Assembly (NCBI RefSeq): GCF_003545875.1
Contig: NZ_QHCS01000006.1
Coordinates: forward strand, 171,501-235,500
DNA: 64,000 nt
Direction of reading: 5' to 3'
From: Leptospira stimsonii
GTDB taxonomy: Bacteria; Spirochaetota; Leptospiria; Leptospirales; Leptospiraceae
Shown: piece after piece, positions 54,533 to 62,287 of the stretch
Layout: every line of letters starts with the position of its first letter
Position numbering within the stretch: the first letter of the stretch is position 1
Position numbers and translations under genes: made by a program
The notes under the pieces: generated by a model
Told to the model about the DNA's origin: nothing
Database searches by the model: none
What the model saw: the letters and a program-made list of their open reading frames with translations, nothing else

Positions 54533-54907
54533 TTATCTTTTCGAAATCAAACTGCGTGTGTCGAAATAGACTTCGTTTCTTGTGATTTTTCCGTCTCTGA
54601 CTTCCACAATATCCATTCCATATTCAATGATATTTTTTTCCTTGATGGGGATGATCGCTTTCCATTTGAGTAAAAACCCCTTTTCGTTCGGAAAAATTTC
54701 CTCGTGTATCCATTTCCAATTCGGATTATTTCTCAAAAGAATTCTGAAGTAAGGAAAGATTTTACCATGGCCTTGAAAACCTTTTTTGGCGGTGGGATCG
54801 GAATAAAAAGCGTCTTTTGCATAAAATGAAATCAGATGTTCCGGTTGATTTCCGGTCCAAGCGGCAAGCCAGCGAATACAAAATTCTTCCGCTTCTTTTA
54901 AATTCAT
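54533..54907 (-). CDS. NTF2/SnoaL-like protein
   Basis: 124 residues: EEFCIRWLAAWTGNQPEHLISFYAKDAFYSDPTAKKGFQGHGKIFPYFRILLRNNPNWKWIHEEIFPNEKGFLLKWKAIIPIKEKNIIEYGMDIVEVRDGKITRNEVYFD is a complete SnoaL-type cone. Ligand or enzyme role unknown. Convergent with the Crp-like gene. AGGAG lies about ten bases before the ATG. Confidence 0.85.
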   Translation of the reverse strand: MNLKEAEEFCIRWLAAWTGNQPEHLISFYAKDAFYSDPTAKKGFQGHGKIFPYFRILLRNNPNWKWIHEEIFPNEKGFLLKWKAIIPIKEKNIIEYGMDIVEVRDGKITRNEVYFDTRSLISKR

Positions 54908-54955
54908 TCTGGGTCTACTCCTGTTTGAAAATTCGAATCTTAGTCGTTTCGTGGA

Positions 54956-55210
54956 TCAATTCGGTTTTCGATTTTTATGAAGTTCGATTTTGGTTTCGAT
55001 CTTTCCGAGACGACGCAGGTGGAGGCCGACTGCAAGACGAACTATTTCTGAGGCCTTGCACTCCGAATTTTTCGCCAGGAGATCGATTTGTTTCCACCAA
55101 GATTCGGGCAAGCCGAAGGATCTTCGTTCCAGAGGAGCCCCCGGGTCGATTCTAGGTTGCCCGACTTTACGAACTTCCTTCAGCTTTCGTCCGATCTTTT
55201 TTGGAATCAC
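54956..55210 (-). CDS. Small ribbon-helix-helix-like DNA-binding protein
   Basis: 84 residues, strongly basic. The segment RRSFGLPESWWKQIDLLAKNSECKASEIVRLAVGLHLRRLGK has the strand-helix-helix pattern of the CopG/Arc fold. The likely start is GTG at 55210, without a clear ribosome binding site. A perfect palindrome 12 bases upstream (55223-55236) is a candidate autoregulatory site. No toxin gene is adjacent on the same strand, so it is not clearly an antitoxin. Confidence 0.65.
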   Translation of the reverse strand: MIPKKIGRKLKEVRKVGQPRIDPGAPLERRSFGLPESWWKQIDLLAKNSECKASEIVRLAVGLHLRRLGKIETKIELHKNRKPN

Positions 55211-55222
55211 AAAGAAGAATAT

Positions 55223-55236
55223 AATAACCGGTTATT
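55223..55236. promoter_or_regulatory. AATAACCGGTTATT palindrome upstream of the RHH-like gene
   Basis: A perfectly symmetric 14-base site 12 bases upstream of the GTG start. Ribbon-helix-helix proteins bind short palindromes at their own promoters, so autoregulation is plausible. Confidence 0.55.
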
Positions 55237-55317
55237 GTATTGTCAAAGGTTTTCAAATTTACATTGACCGATTTATAACGAAATAAGAACGCTTGAAAAT
55301 AGAATCGAGGAGAAACA

Positions 55318-55725
55318 ATGATTATAAAAATCATTTTATGGGTTTCGTTTTTTATTTTTGGAATCAGTGCGTTCTGAGTGGAACAAAATCACGCTTCCAT
55401 CGGAATAACCGGAGCTTTCGGAGTAGGTAGGTCAGCGGTGTGGTTTGCTTTTTTTAGCTTTCTATGTTATACGATCTATTCTAGTTCTCGCGAGAATCTG
55501 ATTCATAGCGTTCAAAAAATGTTAAGGATGCACTGGGCGAAACAAATCTGCATCGATCTTTATATCGGGCTTGGAATATCGATTTTCTTTATCTATTTAA
55601 GCGAGGGCTCTTTCTGGCACACCCTCTTTTGGCAGGTTCCGGCCATATTCTACGCGAACCTCGTCGTCTTGTTTTATTCGGCGCTTCATTACGAAATGAT
55701 CGTCGCACGATTATTTTCTATTTGA
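55318..55725 (+). pseudogene. Small membrane protein with an in-frame TGA
   Basis: From the ATG at 55318, with a good GAGGAG upstream, the frame reads MIIKIILWVSFFIFGISAF and then a TGA at 55375-55377. Directly after it, in the same frame, it continues for 115 codons from GTG (VEQNHASIGITGAFGVGRSAVWFAFFSFLCYTIY, three more helices) to 55725. The well-placed ribosome binding site belongs to the upstream ATG. The simplest reading is one four-helix gene in which a Trp codon (TGG) became TGA. Reinitiation at the GTG is the alternative. Family unknown. Confidence 0.6.
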
Positions 55726-56077
55726 AAAACGAAGCGGAAACACACTTCGGTACCTATGAAATTATAAAAAAATAGAATCGGTTCCAAGAAATGCCCGCGT
55801 TTGTCAAGTTTGTATCAATTAGAATTTACGGTCGTGATCGTGACTTGAAAAACGGATTCGTATGAAATGTGGATCGCCTAACATCTATCTCACGCAGGAA
55901 AAAATATTTTCTGAAAAGATTTCGGATGAGTGCATTTTGGGCGGCGTATCGTAAAACAATTCTTTCATTTTCGAATTCGACACTTTTCAAAAGAGAATAA
56001 ATATTTCTTTTTATCGTATCGAAATGCAACTCGACCGTAGAGATCTTTTGTCTCGACAGGATGAGGAGAATTAAAAG

Positions 56078-57673
56078 TTGCAACGAACGTATCGAATTCA
56101 GAGAGATAGAGAGAAGATAAGAATTAAAAAGAGGATTCTATTTCTGCTTTTTGCGATCATTCCTCTTCTTATGTTTATCATTCTCGTGTACGAAATACAG
56201 AAGTTGGAAAGCGATCTTTATAGAATGATTGGAATGCGGGCGCGAGCGATGCAAGACTATCTTCATCGTGTAAGCAATCAGTCCAGGGCCTTAGGTTTAT
56301 CCGTCACGAATTATATGACTTATCACGAAGACGTCGCGACGGATCCGAGAATCGTAAAGAAAATGAAAGATCTTCCCGATCTGAACCGTTTTGAAATAAC
56401 CCTCGGAAATCAATTAAAAGAAGACCCTGCATATGCGGGAACTTTGACTGCGGTCGGATCGATTCATAGAGTGAATCCTTTTCTTTTGAAAGAGATCGAG
56501 GCAGTCTTGAGTTTGGGTGGACAATTCGAAACCCTCGCCGAAAAACAAAACGACGTCGTATCGGCGTATTATCTCTCCGCTCAACGGTTTCTCTATTTTA
56601 CACCAAGAATCGACGAGGTTGCAAGGAACTTTCATTTTAAGGACGAACTCTATACGAGGCCATTCTGGGTTCAGGCGGAGCCGAAAACGAATCCGAGCAA
56701 ACATCAGATCATCACGGAACTTTACGAAGATATCGGAGGAAGAGGCCTAATGATCACGATTGCCGAACCAGTATATTATCGAGATCGCTTTCTCGGAGTC
56801 GCATCGATCGATATCGGATTGGATACGATAAAAAGGATTTTGGAAAACGGAGAAGGAATCGGCGAAAGTATGCTGATCGACGAACATAGGCATGTCATCG
56901 CAAGAAGTGGAAAAGAGGGTCTTCAAGATCTGTTGAAAATTCAAATTCCTGAAATTCCTTCCGAAGTTCTTTATCGTAATGATCAGACATATTGGGCTTC
57001 CTTTGAAGTCAAAGCGGGGGATGTATATCTGATTCATAGAATCGAAGTTTCGGAATTTATTCTTTATATCTTAAAAAATTTATTACCGATTTGGGGACTC
57101 GTTTGCGCATTGTCTGTCGTATTAATTCTTTATCTTCAGCTACGGTCTTCTATCGAACAGATCTCGGCCTTGATTCATACCGATCCGTTGACTGGAATAT
57201 CCAATCGAAGAGGTTTCTTAAAGTTGACTCAGAAGTCCCTTGCGATCAGTAGCAGACATGGACAGACCTGGACGATACTCATGGTGGATATCGATCATTT
57301 TAAATCGGTGAACGATCAATACGGTCATGACGAAGGGGATAAAATTTTGGTAAGAGTCGCGAAGATATTGAATTCCTGTATTCGACAGACTGATGCCGTC
57401 TGTCGCTGGGGCGGAGAAGAATTTGCTATCTTTTTATTTGGCGCAAATCCCGAAGACTCGATCAATATCGCCGAACATCTTCGACAAGAGGTGGAGAATC
57501 AGGTCGTACTCCAAAACGGAAATGCAGTGACCTTGAGCATAGGCATATCGGAAGGCAGAGGAGGAAGACACGGTTTGGAAGAATCCTTTGTTCATGCGGA
57601 TCAAGCCTTATACCGGGCAAAGACGACCGGTCGAAATCGAGTCTGCGTCTTTGATCCGATTCATTCTTTTTGA
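56078..57673 (+). CDS. Diguanylate cyclase with a periplasmic dCache-like sensor
   Basis: 531 residues. The start is a TTG at 56078, with GAGGAG eight bases upstream. An N-terminal helix (ILFLLFAIIPLLMFIILVY) and a second helix at about 325-350 bracket a periplasmic sensor (TELYEDIGGRGLMITIAEPVYYRDRFLGVASIDIGLD) of dCache type. The cytoplasmic GGDEF domain carries HTDPLTGISNRRGF, VDIDHFKSVNDQYGHDEGD and GGEEF (445-449), with an intact inhibitory RxxD (RQTD) five residues before it, so it is predicted to be active and product-inhibited. It makes c-di-GMP in response to an external signal. A STAS gene follows. Confidence 0.92.
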   Translation: MQRTYRIQRDREKIRIKKRILFLLFAIIPLLMFIILVYEIQKLESDLYRMIGMRARAMQDYLHRVSNQSRALGLSVTNYMTYHEDVATDPRIVKKMKDLPDLNRFEITLGNQLKEDPAYAGTLTAVGSIHRVNPFLLKEIEAVLSLGGQFETLAEKQNDVVSAYYLSAQRFLYFTPRIDEVARNFHFKDELYTRPFWVQAEPKTNPSKHQIITELYEDIGGRGLMITIAEPVYYRDRFLGVASIDIGLDTIKRILENGEGIGESMLIDEHRHVIARSGKEGLQDLLKIQIPEIPSEVLYRNDQTYWASFEVKAGDVYLIHRIEVSEFILYILKNLLPIWGLVCALSVVLILYLQLRSSIEQISALIHTDPLTGISNRRGFLKLTQKSLAISSRHGQTWTILMVDIDHFKSVNDQYGHDEGDKILVRVAKILNSCIRQTDAVCRWGGEEFAIFLFGANPEDSINIAEHLRQEVENQVVLQNGNAVTLSIGISEGRGGRHGLEESFVHADQALYRAKTTGRNRVCVFDPIHSF

Positions 57674-57785
57674 AACGTCAAACTATAGCCTGATAGGATT
57701 TATAGAATTCGCCGGTTATACTCTTAAACTGAAAACGATATCACTTCCAAGAGATATCGAAAATCGATTTCGTTTAGGAGTAGAC

Positions 57786-58187
57786 GTGAAGAATATCGCT
57801 GAAATTGAATACGAATCTATTGAAATTAAAGTCGAAGCAGTTCGGCATTCTTTACTCATGATTCGATTATCCGGAGTGATCAATCTAGAAACGCTCGGAC
57901 GTGTGACGGCGAAATTATTTTCGGTATTGCATGAATCCGATTCTCGACTCGTTCTTGATTTGAGAAATGTTTCGAATATCGACTCTGAATTTACGTATGG
58001 AATTACAAATTTGTTAAACGATCTCTCGAGAAGTGTAGGGCATTATTTCGTGCTCACCCGTCATGCGAAAGTTTACGATTGGATTCTAAGTTCCCCAAAG
58101 ATAAACGATGTCACTCCTATTTTTAGTTTAGAAGAATTGAGAACCACACTGGAGCTCGATTCCTTAATTCAAGAATTTGAATTCTAA
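57786..58187 (+). CDS. STAS-domain protein (anti-sigma factor antagonist-like)
   Basis: 133 residues from a GTG at 57786 with AGGAG five bases upstream; a frame extending to 57588 only overlaps the cyclase gene. STAS pattern: LLMIRLSGVINLETLGRVTAKLFSVLHESDSRLVLDLRNVSNIDSEFTYGITNLLNDL, with the conserved phosphorylatable Ser at the DSEFTYG position. Such proteins act as anti-anti-sigma switches or as adaptors. It lies 112 bases after the cyclase and may share its transcript. Confidence 0.82.
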   Translation: MKNIAEIEYESIEIKVEAVRHSLLMIRLSGVINLETLGRVTAKLFSVLHESDSRLVLDLRNVSNIDSEFTYGITNLLNDLSRSVGHYFVLTRHAKVYDWILSSPKINDVTPIFSLEELRTTLELDSLIQEFEF

Positions 58188-58293
58188 ATTCTATCCCTAG
58201 ATGTTTTTAAATCAAATTATATCCTGAAGGGATCGAACTCCCACAGTGCGTTATGATGCGAAGTGTAGAAGGGAACTCACTCTATTGTACTAG

Positions 58294-58337
58294 TCTACCT
58301 GGCCGACAATAACACGCTGGCCAGGTAGATATTTTTC
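58294..58337 (+). terminator. Hairpin 1 after the cyclase/STAS genes
   Basis: TCTACCTGGCC (58294-58304) and GGCCAGGTAGA (58319-58329) form a perfect 11-base stem with a 14-base loop, followed by TATTTTT. It is a probable terminator of the STAS transcript, 107 bases after the stop. Confidence 0.7.
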
Positions 58338-58591
58338 AAACCATTCCTCCATCGATTCAATACGGGAAAATACCCTCTTTTCGAAAAATCCTATGGTTTA
58401 CTGGTAGATTCGGGACTTCTTCTAAGGTTCTGAAGAAAAATTTTCGTACCGGATTCTAAGCTTTATTGAATTCAACTTATAACCAGAAAGGAGAAGAGCA
58501 TAATTTTAGATTAAACTTAGTTCAGTTTCGAATTCACGGATTGTGGATTTCAAAACGCTCAGCTCCTATATCTCCATAGAAAACATTCTGT
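58338..58591. other. Region between two related hairpins, possible small RNA
   Basis: No protein gene is seen. It is bounded by two hairpins of the same family (58294-58329 and 58592-58625), of which the second has a strong T-run. A transcript starting here would end at hairpin 2, but no promoter is clear. Confidence 0.25.
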
Positions 58592-58634
58592 CTATTTGGC
58601 CAATTTGCATTCATTGGTCAGGTAGATTTTTTTT
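58592..58634 (+). terminator. Hairpin 2, related to hairpin 1, with T8
   Basis: CTATTTGGCCA (58592-58602) and TGGTCAGGTAG (58615-58625) pair over 11 bases with three G-T wobbles, followed by A and eight T. The right arm shares GG-CAGGTAGA with hairpin 1; differences keep pairing through wobbles, so the two look like copies of one element. Confidence 0.75.
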
Positions 58635-58822
58635 CTTCGTTTAAATTGATTCGCTTTTCCTACTTCGGTTTGAGAGTTTCAATTGTAAGGAATGGCAAAT
58701 TCTCCCCTGTGTTTTCAATCGTTTCTTAAATTAGGAAATGATCCGAGTTTGATTCCGGATTTTCCTTTTTTGTAGGAGCTGTAACAGAAATTCACCGTAA
58801 AAAAATGAAGACCCAGCTATTT

Positions 58823-58867
58823 AAAAAAGACTTTCGATACAAAGGCTTTGTCTCCTTTGTATCGAAA
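58823..58867 (-). terminator. Terminator of the AraC gene at 58896
   Basis: Read on the minus strand, a perfect 14-base stem (58867-58854 with 58845-58832) and an 8-base loop are followed by GTC and six T. It lies 29 bases after the AraC stop codon. Confidence 0.85.
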
Positions 58868-58895
58868 CGTTTCGGAAGGAATTCTATCTACAAAT

Positions 58896-60044
58896 TCAAT
58901 TCTGAGAGTTGATCAACTTACGAAATTCGCGGGGCGATTTTCCCGTGAATTTAACGCAGGCTCTATGAAACGAAGACGCCGAGTTAAATCCACATTCTAA
59001 AGCGATCTGCAAAAGATTCATGTGAGACTTGTTTCTCAGATTTCGTTTCACGTCCTCGATTCGATTCATGTTTAAGAAATCCGCAAACTTCATCGACATA
59101 TGTTTGTTGATATAATAGGAAGCTTGATGTGTGGAAAGACCCAAATAGGAAGCAAAGTCGGGGAGTCTCAACTCTTCGTCTGCATATCCGCGAATTTGCA
59201 GAAACGCGTTGATTCTTTCTTCAATTTTGCTGAGTTCCACACCTTCTAATATATTTCGGCTCATTTCCGGAAGGGCTTCTTCTTCGTCGAAGAGTGGAAT
59301 CGGAGCTTCCGTTAAATGGCGTGAATCTACGACTTCAGGCGTTTTTGATTCTCCATTTACTTTGCTGAAAAGGATCGGATGGATTCTCTCAATCAAAGTC
59401 ACATACGCCAGCATGATTCCCGGAATGAGTTCGGAGAACAAAAGCATCTTTGTGGATTCCAAAATCGTTCCGGAAAGATCCAAAACCAAGGAGAATGAAA
59501 TCGCAAAACTGATGAACGGAAAATGATAGAAAGCGGGTTCTTTTCCGGTTTTTCGAATCGTATAACTGGACCAAACGAAGGTAGAAAGTGTGATGCAGAT
59601 TCCGATTCCGTCACAAACACAGATGTAGACGAAACTTGGCAAAACGAACGCGAATCCGATCGCTACGGGTAGAATTCCGATAAGTCGCTTGCAATAATAC
59701 CAAGGGTTTTCTAAGTTCCCTAAGACGAACTTCATACAGATGAAAACCGCAGAACTGGCGTACAAAACGAGTCCGAAATAAAAACCTAAAAAGGACGGGT
59801 CTTTTAGAAGTCTCGGATCCGTTTCTTGCGGAAAGATGGTTCTGTTGTTTGCCATCAAAAAGATGCTCACGCTCAATAAGATCGTTCCATACGCTTTGTT
59901 GAATTCGTTCTTTTTCCCTCCGTAAAATCTGGAAATCGCCATGATCATTCCCGTTCCGACTCCTGCCGCGTGCGTGTAGAACAAGTTTACGTCCGAGAAA
60001 ACGGTGGAAGACATGATATCCGAAAGGGTATTCAAGTTAAACAT
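58896..60044 (-). CDS. AraC regulator with an N-terminal multi-helix membrane domain
   Basis: 382 residues from the ATG at 60044, with GAGGAGG eight bases upstream; a longer frame of nine codons starts within that ribosome binding site region. About seven helices fill residues 20-220. After a linker (about 221-270) comes a C-terminal AraC domain: RLPDFASYLGLSTHQASYYINKHMSMKFADFLNMNRIEDVKRNL, then LLQIALECGFNSASSFHRACVKFTGKSPREFRK. A membrane-anchored AraC protein probably senses something in the membrane or periplasm. A paralogue lies upstream at 60288. Confidence 0.9.
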   Translation of the reverse strand: MFNLNTLSDIMSSTVFSDVNLFYTHAAGVGTGMIMAISRFYGGKKNEFNKAYGTILLSVSIFLMANNRTIFPQETDPRLLKDPSFLGFYFGLVLYASSAVFICMKFVLGNLENPWYYCKRLIGILPVAIGFAFVLPSFVYICVCDGIGICITLSTFVWSSYTIRKTGKEPAFYHFPFISFAISFSLVLDLSGTILESTKMLLFSELIPGIMLAYVTLIERIHPILFSKVNGESKTPEVVDSRHLTEAPIPLFDEEEALPEMSRNILEGVELSKIEERINAFLQIRGYADEELRLPDFASYLGLSTHQASYYINKHMSMKFADFLNMNRIEDVKRNLRNKSHMNLLQIALECGFNSASSFHRACVKFTGKSPREFRKLINSQN

Positions 60045-60287
60045 TCGATGCGCCTCCTCTTTTATTTTCAAACATGATTGAAGGCAAGTGTAACGCCTTT
60101 CCGATCGAAATGCGTCGGCAAATATAATTGAAAATTGTTGAAATTATAAAAATCAGAATATTCTATTTTAGAATTTAATTTAATCGGAAGTATATTCTAT
60201 AAATTATAGACTCCGACGGTTCTTTGCCAATTTCCCCGAAGGAGTTTTTGACAAAGAATCGGCCGAGAAAACCTTTCTGAGAACGAA

Positions 60288-61397
60288 TTAGTTTTTCAGT
60301 TGAACATCGTGGGCGGACGGGTAGTGAATAATTCTCGGTTGTGATTCCCTAAATTGCTTTGGAGACATTCCAGTTTCCTTATAAAATGCCTTATAAAAAG
60401 AAGAATTGGAATTGAAACCAACTGCAATTCCGACCGAGACGACCGAGCGCGTGGGGTCGTTGAGTAACATAGATTTTGCTTCCTCCACTCGAAATCGGTT
60501 GATGTAATTGTTGAAATTGAGTCCCAAATGGTTATTGAGAAAATAAGAAAGCTGATGGACCGAAATGCCGAGTTCTTCCGAAAGATCCGGGAGTCGAATG
60601 TCTTCATCCAAATAGATTCGTTCCTCCTTTACCATATACGCTAATTTTTCTTCAAGAGCACGAATATCGATATCGTGCAGGAGAGAACGTTTGGTTAGAT
60701 TCTTGTTCGACTCGATCTCCGAAAAGTCCAATATCTTCGGAAAAAGAAGGGTCATAAAGTAATAAAGGACAAGGACAAACGTCGTGTGCACGCTTGAAAG
60801 AAGGATCAGAAATTTATTTTCCAGAAGAATTCCGCAAATTTCCAAGGGAATACAAAGGGAAATGAGAACCACTAAAATCAAGATCATTCGGAAATTCACA
60901 CGAGAAAGGACAGATTCCCGATCCCTCCAGATGTTGACCATCGCGATCGAGAAATAAATAAAAACGTAGAGATCGGCCATAAAGAGAAAGAAATCGAGTT
61001 CTTTGCTTCCCGGCTTTTCATAGAACGTAGCGATCGGAATTGCGAGTAGGAAGGGCCCCAAAAAATTCCAATAGTAGAAAAGGGGAAGTTCCGTAAATTT
61101 ACGAAAAATCATCGAAGAAATTAGAAAGACAAAAGTGCCGCTCGCGGCTAACGCGATGATATCGATTAAAAATAAAAGTTTGGAAAGCCAGAGATGGTTC
61201 ACCAGGAGAAGACTATATTCGTCGATCGCCTGAAAGATAGCCGTAAGAATCAGAACATACGAAATGAGATAATCGATTTGTTTCTGAGCGCGAATCCAAT
61301 TGCCAACTCCTAAGATCAATGCAAAGCCTGCACCAAATCGAATGAGACCGATCAAGAACGTTTCATTTAAGAATAAATCTAAATTAATATTCACCAT
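60288..61397 (-). CDS. AraC regulator with an N-terminal multi-helix membrane domain (paralogue)
   Basis: 369 residues. Same architecture as the gene at 58896: about seven helices (residues 10-215), a linker with RALEEKLAYMVKEERIYLDEDIRLPDLSEELGISVHQLSYFLNNHLGLNFNNYINRFRVEEAKSML, and the second HTH SVGIAVGFNSNSSFYKAFYKETGMSPKQFRE. The two linkers share the (R)LPDxxxxLGxSxHQxSYxxNxH pattern, indicating a tandem duplication. GAAGAG lies just before the ATG. Confidence 0.9.
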   Translation of the reverse strand: MVNINLDLFLNETFLIGLIRFGAGFALILGVGNWIRAQKQIDYLISYVLILTAIFQAIDEYSLLLVNHLWLSKLLFLIDIIALAASGTFVFLISSMIFRKFTELPLFYYWNFLGPFLLAIPIATFYEKPGSKELDFFLFMADLYVFIYFSIAMVNIWRDRESVLSRVNFRMILILVVLISLCIPLEICGILLENKFLILLSSVHTTFVLVLYYFMTLLFPKILDFSEIESNKNLTKRSLLHDIDIRALEEKLAYMVKEERIYLDEDIRLPDLSEELGISVHQLSYFLNNHLGLNFNNYINRFRVEEAKSMLLNDPTRSVVSVGIAVGFNSNSSFYKAFYKETGMSPKQFRESQPRIIHYPSAHDVQLKN

Positions 61398-62287
61398 AAC
61401 TCTTCATGTTCTAATTTTGGAATTTTCTGATTTCTTTGTATGAAAAACTAAAGCAAATCTTTTATAAAATCAAAATCGATCGAATTCTGATTTTTGAAAA
61501 GAATAAATTAAATTTTAAAACGAATTCTATTTCTTCTTATCAAATTCTATTAAAAATAGATCATTCTATTATGAAATAAATGAAATTACGTTCTGATTTT
61601 AAATTACAAAATAAAAAATGAATATTACGGTATTATTGTAATTCAAATCGATCTATCATGAAATTAAATATTTTGTCGTCACAATATTCAGATTATTTGG
61701 ATAAATTCTGCCCGAGCGGACATGAAAAATTCTTTTATTGATTCTGATTATAAAGTGAAGGCTAGCGTTTTTTAAAAGGTGATTGGTCAAATTTTAATCC
61801 GAACAAGAATGTATTTAAGGATTTGAAAAGAAGAGGGATCGATAGGCCAGACCAATTTTATAAGAGGCGAATCAGCCACTGCCTTGTTTTCAATCTTTTG
61901 TTCGAATTAAATTTAGAAGAAAGGAAAACGAGAAATAAATTTCGGAAGTGCGTTCCGGAAAATGATAAGGTTCCATTTTCCTAGATTGGAAGAATATTAA
62001 AATTGGCAGGATTCTCTCTTCAGTTTATATTCTGGAAAGTTAGTTCAAAATTTCATTTCCTACGTTTCTTTTTCAAAGGATGAAACTTCAGAAATTGAAC
62101 TGGGCACGTATTATATCCGAAGCCAAGAATTTCTATTTTTGATCAGAAAGCATTTTCCAATAGTAAATTAGAAAAATAGAAAATTCTAATTCCAATAGGA
62201 AGGGATTTGTTGATTGGATTTGAAATTGCTTATTACTTAGGTTATAAATTGAAAGGAAAAGGATCTATTTTACTGTAAAATCTTAGA
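61398..62287. other. 890-base AT-rich gap with no gene seen
   Basis: Neither strand has a frame with family resemblance. AT content is higher than in the flanking genes. It holds the promoters of the AraC gene (minus) and the EAL gene (plus). An 18-mer at 62120-62137 repeats one at 48352-48369. Confidence 0.4.

Noticed and set aside
57588..57785. 66-codon extension of the STAS frame into the cyclase gene
   Set aside because: It overlaps the GGDEF coding region; the GTG at 57786 has AGGAG at good spacing.
58225..58300. tRNA-like segment on the minus strand (GTTCGATC loop)
   Set aside because: The T-stem does not pair over five bases, there is no acceptor stem or anticodon arm, and the segment overlaps hairpin 1.
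58589..58597. GTCTATTT-like half-site
   Set aside because: Only one arm is present, and it is part of terminator-like hairpin 2.
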